DNA of 64,000 nt from assembly GCF_041080675.1 (NCBI RefSeq), contig NZ_CP163520.1:7965501-8029500 (forward strand), read 5' to 3'. Position 1 is the stretch's first letter. Each line of letters opens with the position of its first letter. The stretch comes from Streptomyces sp. cg36. Lineage in GTDB: Bacteria; Actinomycetota; Actinomycetes; Streptomycetales; Streptomycetaceae. Both the position numbers and the translations under genes were made by a program. Of this stretch, positions 38,127 through 44,962 are shown in pieces. A model generated the notes under the pieces. The model saw only the letters and a list, made by a program, of their open reading frames with translations. It did not search any database and was not told the origin of the DNA.

Positions 38127-38780
38127 TCACCGTGAGCTGCTGAGCGTGGCGTAGACGACGATGTTGTCCAGGTACTGGTGGTGGGAGTCACGCGGTCCGG
38201 CGCAGGTGATCAGGCGGAGGTCGGCGGCCGAGCCCCCGCGGTAGACCTCCTGCGTGGGGAAGTCGCTCTTGGGGTATTCCCGGACCGTGCGCACGGTGAA
38301 ACGGGCCATGGTGTGGTCGGCGCGGCTCACGTCGATCTCCCGGCCGGGGGTGAGGGTGCCCAGTCGGAAGAAGACGCCCTTGCCGTAGGAGCCGACGGTG
38401 GAGTGGCCGACGATCACGGAGGCGCCGGGCTCGCCGGGCGTGGGAGAGCCGCGGTACCAGCCGACCGGGGCGCGCGCCTCGATGGGCGGCACCTGCACGG
38501 TGCCGTCCGGTGCCAGTCCGAGCGTGACGACCGGGGTGGACAGGTCCAGTGACGGGATGCGGAGCCGGACCGGCCGCGACGCGTGGAGGGGTGTGACTGC
38601 GGATGGCGCGGCGGAGGAGCGCGATGTGGTCGCGTTGGAGGACGGGCGGGGCGGGTCGAGGGCGGTGGTGCCCTTGCCTTCGCCGAGCATGATCAGTCCG
38701 ATGCCGATGAGCAGGACGGCGAAGCAGACCACCCCGAGGGCGGGCGCCCTGGACGGGGCCGCCGTGCGGCGGGCCATCAC
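38127..38780 (-). CDS. Class F sortase
   Basis: 217 residues. One N-terminal membrane helix (about 14-33), a linker, then a sortase barrel: APVGWYRGSPTPGEPGA, VGHSTVGSYGKGVFF (catalytic His) and DLRLITCAGPR (catalytic Cys in the TC pair). Class F sortases of actinobacteria have no assigned role in Streptomyces. GTG 38780 overlaps the Usp4 stop by four bases. Paralogue of the sortase at 59822. Possible substrates are the PRTG/PKGG-tailed proteins elsewhere in the window. Confidence 0.9.
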   Translation of the reverse strand: MMARRTAAPSRAPALGVVCFAVLLIGIGLIMLGEGKGTTALDPPRPSSNATTSRSSAAPSAVTPLHASRPVRLRIPSLDLSTPVVTLGLAPDGTVQVPPIEARAPVGWYRGSPTPGEPGASVIVGHSTVGSYGKGVFFRLGTLTPGREIDVSRADHTMARFTVRTVREYPKSDFPTQEVYRGGSAADLRLITCAGPRDSHHQYLDNIVVYATLSSSR

Positions 38781-39367
38781 ACGCGGTGGGGGCTGCGGAT
38801 GGCGACGGCGGACACGTCCTCAAGGAGGCGGAACAGGGAGCCGGTGCGCGGCTTGGGGAGGGGATCCTCCTGCCGCTGGCCGGAGTGGGTGGTGGCGTCG
38901 CTGGAGGCGGGTGTCTTCTCTGCGGCGGGGACTACGAGGACGGTGCGCTCGCTGTGGCTCAGGCAGTAGCGGCTGACCGAGCCGTGGACCAGCCGGTGCA
39001 TCAGGCTCGGCGTGCCGCCGCCCAGGACCAGGAGGTCGTCGGCGCGGTCGGCAGCCGCCACCAGGAGCGGGCCGGGTGCCCCCGGGGCCGCCAGCGGGTT
39101 GCAGCGGACCTCGGCGGGGAGGTCGGCCAGGACCTGTGCGCACGAACGGGTGAGGTCGGCGTAGGCCGCGGTCCGGTAGTCGTCGGCCTCGGACGGGGCG
39201 GGCGGCCAGACCATGTCCAGGTATTCGCCCTGCGGGGACGAGTAGGCGAGGACCGGACGGAGTTCGGCGTGGTGGCGCAGGGCTTCCTCGGCTGCCCGGC
39301 GCAGCGCGGTGAGGCTGTTGCGGGAACCGTCGACGCCGACGACGACGCGGTTGATGGTGGTGTTCAT
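38777..39367 (-). CDS. Universal stress protein (Usp4)
   Basis: 196 residues. VVVGVDGSRNSLTALRRAAEEALRH, then DLLVLGGGTPSLMHRLVHGS. The second cysteine of the paralogue pair is missing here (CLSHSERTVLVV). The tail is long and charged. ATG 39367 with AAGGAG nine bases upstream. Leads the operon with the sortase and probably the phosphatase. Confidence 0.92.
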   Translation of the reverse strand: MNTTINRVVVGVDGSRNSLTALRRAAEEALRHHAELRPVLAYSSPQGEYLDMVWPPAPSEADDYRTAAYADLTRSCAQVLADLPAEVRCNPLAAPGAPGPLLVAAADRADDLLVLGGGTPSLMHRLVHGSVSRYCLSHSERTVLVVPAAEKTPASSDATTHSGQRQEDPLPKPRTGSLFRLLEDVSAVAIRSPHRV

Positions 39368-39487
39368 GTGCGGCTCCTTGTTCCGTGGGGTGCGTGGGGC
39401 ACGAGGAGAACGGGGTGTGGGCGCTCCTCCGGCCGGGCCGGGTGCGGCAACCGGGGCTCTCGCGGTACGGAGCTGCCCGGTGATTCC

Positions 39488-39532
39488 ACGGTAGGAGGGC
39501 GCGGGCGGACGGTTCATCGCACGTTCGGTCCC
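39488..39532 (-). promoter_or_regulatory. Island-type promoter: box + N23 + TACCGT
   Basis: Box GGGACCGAACGTGCGA (39517-39532; first two positions differ from consensus) and TACCGT (39488-39493). A second candidate palindrome, TCCCCCGATCCAGGGA, lies just upstream and overlaps it. Drives the Usp4-sortase operon. Confidence 0.55.
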
Positions 39533-39664
39533 TGGATCGGGGGAGGTGGATGTCCTCCGGCCGGTGGGCGCTCGGGCTCCCCGGGGCAGGCGGAGAGCCC
39601 TGGCCGGGAGGGCTCGGCGGTGGCCGGTGCCGCCCGTGCGCAGGGCTCTGGTGTCGTGGTGGAT

Positions 39665-40249
39665 TCAGGTGTGGTGGATGCCGGCCAGGGTGTCGATCGG
39701 GCTCAGCGGTACCACCGAGGGGGTGGCCGGGGCGGGGGCGTGGGCGGACTCGCCGGGCAGCGGGGTCCGCGAGACTCCAGCCGCGGCGTTGCCGCTCGTG
39801 GGCTCCGAGTGGACCACCAGGACGGGGCAGCGGGAGTGCTTGAGGCAGTGGCGGCGGGCCGACCCGTGGGTGAGCCGGTGGAGCATGCCGTGGCCTCCGA
39901 CGCCGACCACGAGCATGTCGGTGTCCCGGCTGGAGCAGGCCACGAGCGTGGGACCGGCACCGGCGCGTACCACCCGGGAGGAGACGCGCACCTCGGCGTC
40001 GATGTCGCCGAGGGCGGTGTCGCAGGCGGCGCTGAGGCGCCGACGGGCGTCCTGCTCCCACTGGCGGTGCTGGTGCGGGGCCGCGGGGTGGACCGCGTAG
40101 CGGGCCTCGCCACCCGGCGGGGACCAGGCCATGACCGGGCAGAGTTCGGCGCCGTGCCGGGCGGCCTCGCGGGCCGCCTGCCTGAGCGCGGCGAGGCTGC
40201 CCTGCGAACCGTCGACGCCCACTATCACGCGCTGCACACGTGCCGACAT
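39665..40249 (-). CDS. Universal stress protein (Usp5)
   Basis: 194 residues. VIVGVDGSQGSLAALRQAAREAARH, DMLVVGVGGHGMLHRLTHGSARR (full ATP-binding glycine pattern) and the CLKHSRC pair before PVLVV. ATG 40249. The leader between promoter and start carries a strong hairpin. Monocistronic as far as can be seen; the next gene on this strand (Usp4) has its own promoter. Confidence 0.92.
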   Translation of the reverse strand: MSARVQRVIVGVDGSQGSLAALRQAAREAARHGAELCPVMAWSPPGGEARYAVHPAAPHQHRQWEQDARRRLSAACDTALGDIDAEVRVSSRVVRAGAGPTLVACSSRDTDMLVVGVGGHGMLHRLTHGSARRHCLKHSRCPVLVVHSEPTSGNAAAGVSRTPLPGESAHAPAPATPSVVPLSPIDTLAGIHHT

Positions 40250-40308
40250 ATCTGATCAACTCCTTGGAGGATGCGGGTGCTCCGCACGGGAGGCGTCCCA
40301 TGAGGAGG

Positions 40309-40346
40309 GGCCCCGTGGAATGTCCGTGACCGCGTTCCACGGGGCC
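40309..40346 (-). terminator. Hairpin: lipoprotein terminator and Usp5 5' leader
   Basis: Perfect 12-bp stem (40309-40320 / 40335-40346) with a 14-base loop. It starts 10 bp after the lipoprotein stop, so it can terminate that gene. It also falls at the very 5' end of the Usp5 transcript predicted from the -10 at 40354. Confidence 0.65.
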
Positions 40347-40353
40347 GACGCCA

Positions 40354-40398
40354 ACGCTAGGTCCGGGGACCCTCGGCGGGTGTCGGGCGATCGGGGGA
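40354..40398 (-). promoter_or_regulatory. Island-type promoter: box + N23 + TAGCGT
   Basis: Box TCCCCCGATCGCCCGA (40383-40398) and -10 TAGCGT (40354-40359). It lies inside the 3' end of the lipoprotein gene; the -10 includes that gene's stop codon. Confidence 0.65.
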
Positions 40399-40791
40399 CC
40401 GGCCGGGGGACGGGCACGCGCCCAGGCAGTGCGTCTTGAGGTACACGCGCCCGCCGACGGTCACGGTGAAGTCACCGTTGGTGACGCCCTTGCCGTGGGC
40501 GTCGTTGGCCGTCTTGGTGACGGTGCCGAACAGCCGGACCTTCTGGTTGTCGACCGTCTCGGACGTGCACTCGATGGACATCAGGCCGTCGCGTCCGGAA
40601 CCGGGAGTGGACTTGCACTCCAGGTCGTCCTTGAGCTTGAGGCCCGCGTTGTGGAGGGTGGTGTCGCCGACGCCGGGGCCGGCCAGGTTCATGGCCAGGC
40701 CGTTCATCCTGCTGTCGGGGGTGGAGCAGGCGGCGGCGCAGGCGATGGCACCGACGGCGACGGTGGTGGCGACGATCAGACGGATACGCAT
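40357..40791 (-). CDS. Putative lipoprotein, DUF4333-like
   Basis: 144 residues. A signal sequence with a lipobox-like AIACAAAC end (lipidated Cys near residue 19 or 22), then a small domain with cysteines in DLECKSTPG, SIECTSETV and KTHCLGACPSPG. The layout resembles DUF4333 lipoproteins of actinobacteria; function unknown. ATG 40791 with AAGGA eight bases upstream. Lies 79 bp after the DsbB-like gene, so its paired cysteines could be DsbB-dependent substrates (inference). Confidence 0.7.
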   Translation of the reverse strand: MRIRLIVATTVAVGAIACAAACSTPDSRMNGLAMNLAGPGVGDTTLHNAGLKLKDDLECKSTPGSGRDGLMSIECTSETVDNQKVRLFGTVTKTANDAHGKGVTNGDFTVTVGGRVYLKTHCLGACPSPGRSPDRPTPAEGPRT

Positions 40792-40851
40792 GGGGGTCCT
40801 TCGGTGGGCCACACGGCTCGGGGCGCGTGTGGGCGAAGTGGGTTGGGGGTC

Positions 40852-40883
40852 AGGTCACTTGAAGCCGAGGTCACTTGAGGCCG
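40852..40883. repeat. 16-bp tandem duplication at the end of the DsbB-like gene
   Basis: Two copies (40852-40867, 40868-40883) differing at one base. The duplication covers the last codons and stop, so a second in-frame-like LK-stop copy follows the real one. Confidence 0.8.
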
Positions 40884-41482
40884 AGGTCGTACAGGAGCTG
40901 GTAGCGCAGCGGTATGTGGGGCAGTGCCCAGTGGAAGCCGACCTCGAAGAAGACGGACACGATGTTCGCCACGACCATCAGGAAGAAGAAGCCGAGGACG
41001 AGCTTGGACGCCCGGCCGATCGGCACCCGGGCCGGCGGGGTGAGTTCGACGGCGAAGAGCATGTTGACACCCGCCCACAGCACGACGACGGCGAAGCTTA
41101 CGAAGGCCCAGGTGTAGGCGTGCAGACCCAGCACGGTCGTGCCGTATCCGGGGTCGAGCGCGGCACCCCGGTTGGTGATCTGGCGCAGCGACATGAGGAG
41201 ACCGATCACCGCGCCGACGAGGGTGAAGCCGTAGCCGCGGGCGAAGTTGGTGACCGACATCTCGTGGTGCATGGAACGGCTGATGATGTAGATCGGCCCC
41301 ATGCAGGTGAAGATCATCGCCATGCGCTGGAGCATGCAGAGCACGCAAGGAAGCTCGGAGCCCGCGAACTGGAGCAGGAAGGCGCTGAGGAGCACCAGCG
41401 AATAGGCGAGGACGAAGAGATGGGCTCCCCAATAGCCCACGAAGCGGATGTCGCGCTGGATGGTCCGGGTCACGACGCTCAC
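40871..41482 (-). CDS. DsbB-family disulfide bond formation protein
   Basis: 203 residues with five or six membrane helices. ELPCVLCMLQRM (about residues 44-55) is the DsbB CxxC quinone-reactive motif. The family reoxidises a DsbA-like partner using membrane quinones. The second periplasmic cysteine pair of E. coli DsbB is not obvious, so partner choice may differ. GTG 41482 overlaps the stop of the 55-residue membrane protein gene by four bases (GTGA). No thioredoxin-fold DsbA gene is adjacent. Confidence 0.85.
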   Translation of the reverse strand: MSVVTRTIQRDIRFVGYWGAHLFVLAYSLVLLSAFLLQFAGSELPCVLCMLQRMAMIFTCMGPIYIISRSMHHEMSVTNFARGYGFTLVGAVIGLLMSLRQITNRGAALDPGYGTTVLGLHAYTWAFVSFAVVVLWAGVNMLFAVELTPPARVPIGRASKLVLGFFFLMVVANIVSVFFEVGFHWALPHIPLRYQLLYDLGLK

Positions 41483-41646
41483 AGCGTCACCTCCGTCACG
41501 CCAGGAGTGGCGAATTCGTGGAATATCCACCAGCCGACGAGCGTCACCAGTGCGATGCCCCACAAGGGCCAGATATGCGGGTCTCCGGGCTTCTTTATCG
41601 TGAGGGCGATCATTATCGCCATGATGAGCAGGATGATGGCATCCAT
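41479..41646 (-). CDS. 55-residue membrane protein coupled to DsbB
   Basis: MDAIILLIMAIMIALTIKKP opens with a hydrophobic helix, and a second helix (LWGIALVTLVGWWIFHEFA) follows; two-pass topology. ATG 41646 follows GGAGA at four bases. Overlaps the DsbB start by four bases, so it is made together with it. No family recognised; a small partner or stabiliser of DsbB is a reasonable guess only. Confidence 0.7.
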   Translation of the reverse strand: MDAIILLIMAIMIALTIKKPGDPHIWPLWGIALVTLVGWWIFHEFATPGVTEVTL

Positions 41647-42051
41647 GACGTCTCCGATGCGGGTGGAAAACGAAAGGAGGGCCTGTAGGGAAAGGCTCCT
41701 GCCTTGTCGCACCAGACTGCCCTGATCCGGCGACATGGCCCCATCCCGGCATCGGTGGACCGGTCGGTGGAGAGGGCGGGAACCGATTGGTGGATGTCGC
41801 GTCGATCAATTCGAGGAAAAAGAGCAGGGTGTCTTTCTATTCCTCTGCATGCTGGATACTCTGAAATGAGTGAAAGATTCTACGGTGCGCTTTCGCGGAA
41901 ATTCGGACTACCTTGAAGGTTTTCTCCAGGTGCCGCTCCGAAAGAATTCCGGCCCGGGGCGTGCCGTTCGGCGCCGTGTGCGGGCCCGTACGGACACAGG
42001 GGGCGGGACCCGTCGCCCCGTCGCCCGCTGACCCACCCACAGGACGTACTC
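41647..42051. other. Divergent intergenic region (DsbB operon / DUF1275 gene)
   Basis: 405 bp without a convincing gene. Around 41800-41900 it is unusually AT-rich for this genome and contains TACGGT at 41880-41885 facing right. A partial match to the island palindrome (41744-41759; core G replaced by C) faces the DsbB operon but has no TANNGT at the right spacing. Confidence 0.5.
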
Positions 42052-42858
42052 ATGGACACCTCGGCGTACTCCGCCCTCATCCGGATCCGCCCGCCGAACC
42101 CGGGCGCTTCACCCGCCACTTCGATCGCGCGCGGCGACCGGCCGTCGCCGGTGCGGTGCGCCCTGCGCCGGATCGCGGGAAGCAACCCGCTGCCCGGCGC
42201 GCTGGTGGGGCTGACGATGGTGACCGGGATGCTCGACGTCATCAGCTTCCTCGGACTGGGCAAGGTGTTCCTCGCGATGATGACGGGAAACGTCATCTTC
42301 CTCGGCGCCGCTGTCGGTGGCACGGCGGGACTCTCCGCGGCGCGTGAGGTCCTCGCGTTCGCCTGCTTCGCCACCGGGATCGTGATCGGCGCGCGCACCG
42401 AGCGGTTCGCCGCCCAACGGGCCCGCCGGCACTGGTTCTTCCTCGCCATGAGCGCCGAGATCGCCCTGCTGGCCGGTGCCGTGGCCGCGGTGTGGCTGAT
42501 GCCTTCGGGATCGGACGCGTCGCAGTACGTGGCCATCGCCCTGCTCGCCCTCGCGATGGGCGCCCGCTGCGCCACCGTGCGCCGGCTCGGAGTGACCGAC
42601 ATGCCGGTGACGGTCGGGGTGACGGGCGCGCTGATCGCCCTGGTCCACGACTCCCCGCTGGCCGGGGCACCGGCCAGCGCGTTCAAGGGGCGGCGGCTGG
42701 GGATGGTGCTGGCCATGGGCACCGGAGCCGCGTTCGGCGCGTTCCTCATGGGGAACGCGGGACTGCGCTGGGCGCTCGTGGCCGTGCTGCTGTGTGTCGT
42801 GGTCATCACGGTGGCCGTGCGCCTGCATCCGCGCCATCCGGTCGTCACCGACCGGTAG
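42052..42858 (+). CDS. DUF1275 (YoaK-like) membrane protein
   Basis: 268 residues with six predicted membrane helices. The opening MVTGMLDVISFLGLGKVFLAMM and GNVIFLG motif identify DUF1275. Function is not known; relatives are sometimes annotated as transporters. A hydrophilic N-terminal extension of about 45 residues precedes the first helix. ATG 42052. Single gene. Confidence 0.85.
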   Translation: MDTSAYSALIRIRPPNPGASPATSIARGDRPSPVRCALRRIAGSNPLPGALVGLTMVTGMLDVISFLGLGKVFLAMMTGNVIFLGAAVGGTAGLSAAREVLAFACFATGIVIGARTERFAAQRARRHWFFLAMSAEIALLAGAVAAVWLMPSGSDASQYVAIALLALAMGARCATVRRLGVTDMPVTVGVTGALIALVHDSPLAGAPASAFKGRRLGMVLAMGTGAAFGAFLMGNAGLRWALVAVLLCVVVITVAVRLHPRHPVVTDR

Positions 42859-42888
42859 GGCCGGGGCGACGCCCGCATCCACCGGGTC

Positions 42889-42904
42889 CCCTCCGATCGG
42901 GGGA
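42889..42904 (+). promoter_or_regulatory. Island-type palindrome upstream of hemerythrin
   Basis: CCCTCCGATCGGGGGA fits the box at all but the first position and is the core of an 18-bp near-palindrome (42887-42904). A TACGGG follows after 17 bp rather than 23, so the promoter alignment is uncertain. Confidence 0.45.
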
Positions 42905-43050
42905 TCGGGCGCGAACCGTTGTACGGGCCGGTCGGCCGTGTCGCGCCCGTACCGCCTCATGACACGTTTGACCTGCGGCTTTCTCATACCGCCACGGACT
43001 CTCGGTTCCGTGTACGCCGCGCTGTCACGCGCCCCGAAAGTGGAGAGACC

Positions 43051-43518
43051 ATGACGCAGCACTGCACCGACCTCACGATGGAGCTGGCCGACGACCATCG
43101 CGCCATCCTGGCGATCTTCGACCGCATCCACAGCACGCCCCTGGAGGACCCGGCCCGCGAGCGGCTCCTGCGGCACGCGGCGGGCGAGCTGGAGCGCCAC
43201 GCGATCGCCGAGCGGCGGTTCCTGCTGCCCGTTCTGCGTCGTCGGCTGACGGAGGGCGAGGACATGGCCCGTGCCGAGGCCGAGGAGCACGAGCGACTGA
43301 CGGGGATGGTCAACGCCCTGGGCTCCGCTTCTGTGGCGCGCCCTGGGTTCGACGCTCAATTGCGGGCGTTGGAGCTGGAGGTCAAGCGGCACATCCGGCA
43401 TGACGAGCACAGCCTGTTCCCCCTGCTGCGGCAGGCATGCCCGCACGAGGACCTGCACATGCTCGGCTCGGCCTTCCGGGAGCACGCCACCCGCCACCAC
43501 GCGGACGTAGCTGCGTGA
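43051..43518 (+). CDS. Hemerythrin-like protein
   Basis: 155 residues. Histidines in ADDHRAI, LERHAIAERR, EEHERL, HIRHDEH and EHATRHH suit the four-helix bundle with a di-iron centre that binds oxygen or nitric oxide. Cytosolic. ATG 43051 with GGAGAG five bases upstream. Its place among Usp genes suggests a role in oxygen or NO handling under stress. A terminator follows. Confidence 0.87.
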   Translation: MTQHCTDLTMELADDHRAILAIFDRIHSTPLEDPARERLLRHAAGELERHAIAERRFLLPVLRRRLTEGEDMARAEAEEHERLTGMVNALGSASVARPGFDAQLRALELEVKRHIRHDEHSLFPLLRQACPHEDLHMLGSAFREHATRHHADVAA

Positions 43519-43534
43519 AGCCCGCCCCGCACGT

Positions 43535-43569
43535 AGAACGCCCCACCGGTCCCGCCGACGGGGCGTTCT
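43535..43569. terminator. Terminator between hemerythrin and WhiB genes
   Basis: Perfect 10-bp stem (43535-43544 / 43560-43569) with a 15-base loop, between convergent genes. Confidence 0.8.
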
Positions 43570-43579
43570 CCGTCTGCCG

Positions 43580-43882
43580 TCAGCACGCTGTGACAGCGGT
43601 GGTGGAGGGCGCCGCGGCCCTGTGCGGGTCGTAGCCGTTCTGCGACTCCGTTAGGCCGCCCCAGATTCCCCACTCGTGGTGATCGCGGGCCCAGGCCGCA
43701 CACGCGGTGCGCAACTCGGCCGGACAGCCGGCGCACAGCCGCCGTGCGTCCGCCGTGCGTTCGGCGCGCTCCGTACGCGACTCGAAGCGGTCCGGAGCGA
43801 AGTACAGGTCGGGCCGGCTGGCGCAGGGCAGCGGCAGTTCTTCCGGCAGCGGTACGAAGGGCGGTGGCTGTACGGCAATCAC
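43580..43882 (-). CDS. WhiB-like iron-sulfur regulator
   Basis: 100 residues. Four cysteines: one in LPCASRPDLYF and three in LCAGCPAELRTAC, binding a [4Fe-4S] cluster. The GIWGGLTE turn follows, as in all WhiB proteins; the basic C-terminal DNA-binding tail is weak here (NGYDPHRAAAP). GTG 43882 with GGAGG five bases upstream. WhiB-like proteins sense O2, NO or redox state and partner with sigma factors. Confidence 0.9.
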   Translation of the reverse strand: MIAVQPPPFVPLPEELPLPCASRPDLYFAPDRFESRTERAERTADARRLCAGCPAELRTACAAWARDHHEWGIWGGLTESQNGYDPHRAAAPSTTAVTAC

Positions 43883-44057
43883 GTCGACCTCCAAGAGGTC
43901 CGGGACAGTTGTGGATGTCCAGGCTGGCTCTGGAGGCCGCCGAGCGGAGTCGGCCGACCGGGGGAGCGGGAGGGCCACAAGCGGCGGTCGGCGTTGCCGG
44001 GTCCCGGTGGCGCGTCGTTGCTGGAGGCGCTTCGGCCGGGACGGCCGCGTCAGGGGT

Positions 44058-44666
44058 TCAGCCGCCCGCGGGAGCGTCGGCGTCCTGGGCCGCCGGTGGC
44101 AGCAGCCCCTGTGCGAGGAGCGCGTGCACGAGGTCGACGACCTGCTCGGGGGAGGCGGCGGCCAGCTCGGTCAGGGTGCCCGCCGTGCGCGCCAGAGCGA
44201 CTCCGGCCAGTGCGGCGGCTGCCAGTTCGGCGCGCAGCGCGGGAGCGGGCAGACCGTCAGCGGCCAGACGCTCCTGCAACGGCGTGACCAGGCGTTCATA
44301 GAGGTGGGTGCGGGCGGCCTCGTGGACGGCGGTGTCGTCATTGGGAGCCAGTGCCGCGCGCAGTACCGGACCGGGAGCGCGATGACCGGCGTCTCCCAGC
44401 AGTTCGCGCAGCCGTGACCGGTCGAGCAGGTCCCCGGGGCCGTCCGCCTTGGCGTCGGTGCGCGCTTCCAGCACGGCGAGGTACAGCTTCGTCTTGTTGC
44501 CGAAGTACCGGGCGATCAGCGCCGCGTCGACACCGGCGCGCTCCCCGATCTCGCGGGTGGTCGTACGGTCGAAGCCGCGCTCGGCGAAGAGTTCCAGTGC
44601 CGCGTCGAGCAGCAGTTGACGGCTGCGGCTCGAATCCCTGGGACGCCGCGCGGGCTTGGCTTCCAA
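44058..44666 (-). CDS. TetR-family repressor
   Basis: 202 residues. SRQLLLDAALELFAERGFDR followed by TTREIGERAGVDAALIARYFGNKTKLY is the TetR helix-turn-helix. Start TTG 44666 with GAGGAG about eight bases upstream. Divergent from the SpoIIE/kinase fusion (296 bp between), which may be its target. Confidence 0.9.
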   Translation of the reverse strand: MEAKPARRPRDSSRSRQLLLDAALELFAERGFDRTTTREIGERAGVDAALIARYFGNKTKLYLAVLEARTDAKADGPGDLLDRSRLRELLGDAGHRAPGPVLRAALAPNDDTAVHEAARTHLYERLVTPLQERLAADGLPAPALRAELAAAALAGVALARTAGTLTELAAASPEQVVDLVHALLAQGLLPPAAQDADAPAGG

Positions 44667-44814
44667 CGACTGCTCCTCGAACGTGACGGACCGGGATCCG
44701 GCTCATGGGCCGTTTCCGCAGGATAGCGGCTGTTGGACGGAGCCTTCGGCGCGTGGGCACCCGGGCGCCGGCTTCCGGGCGGGACCGTGCGGTCGCTGTC
44801 CTCGGACCGTCGCT

Positions 44815-44859
44815 TCCCCCGATCGGATGGGCCCCTGGCCGCACCCCGCGAGTGAGGGT
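44815..44859 (+). promoter_or_regulatory. Weak island-type promoter: box + N23 + GAGGGT
   Basis: Box TCCCCCGATCGGATGG (44815-44830; last base differs) and GAGGGT (44854-44859) at the same 23-bp spacing. The -10 is poor. Upstream of the SpoIIE/kinase fusion. Confidence 0.4.
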
Positions 44860-44962
44860 GGGAGGGAGAGCCGCGCGATGCGAGCGGAGGGGAACACGGG
44901 CTCGCGGTGGGCGGGGGCGCGGCCCGGGGTGAGTTTTTGGACGCGACGACGAGGACCAGCCG

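Noticed and set aside
41744..41759. Island-like palindrome facing the DsbB operon
   Set aside because: The invariant core G is replaced and no TANNGT lies at 23 bp.
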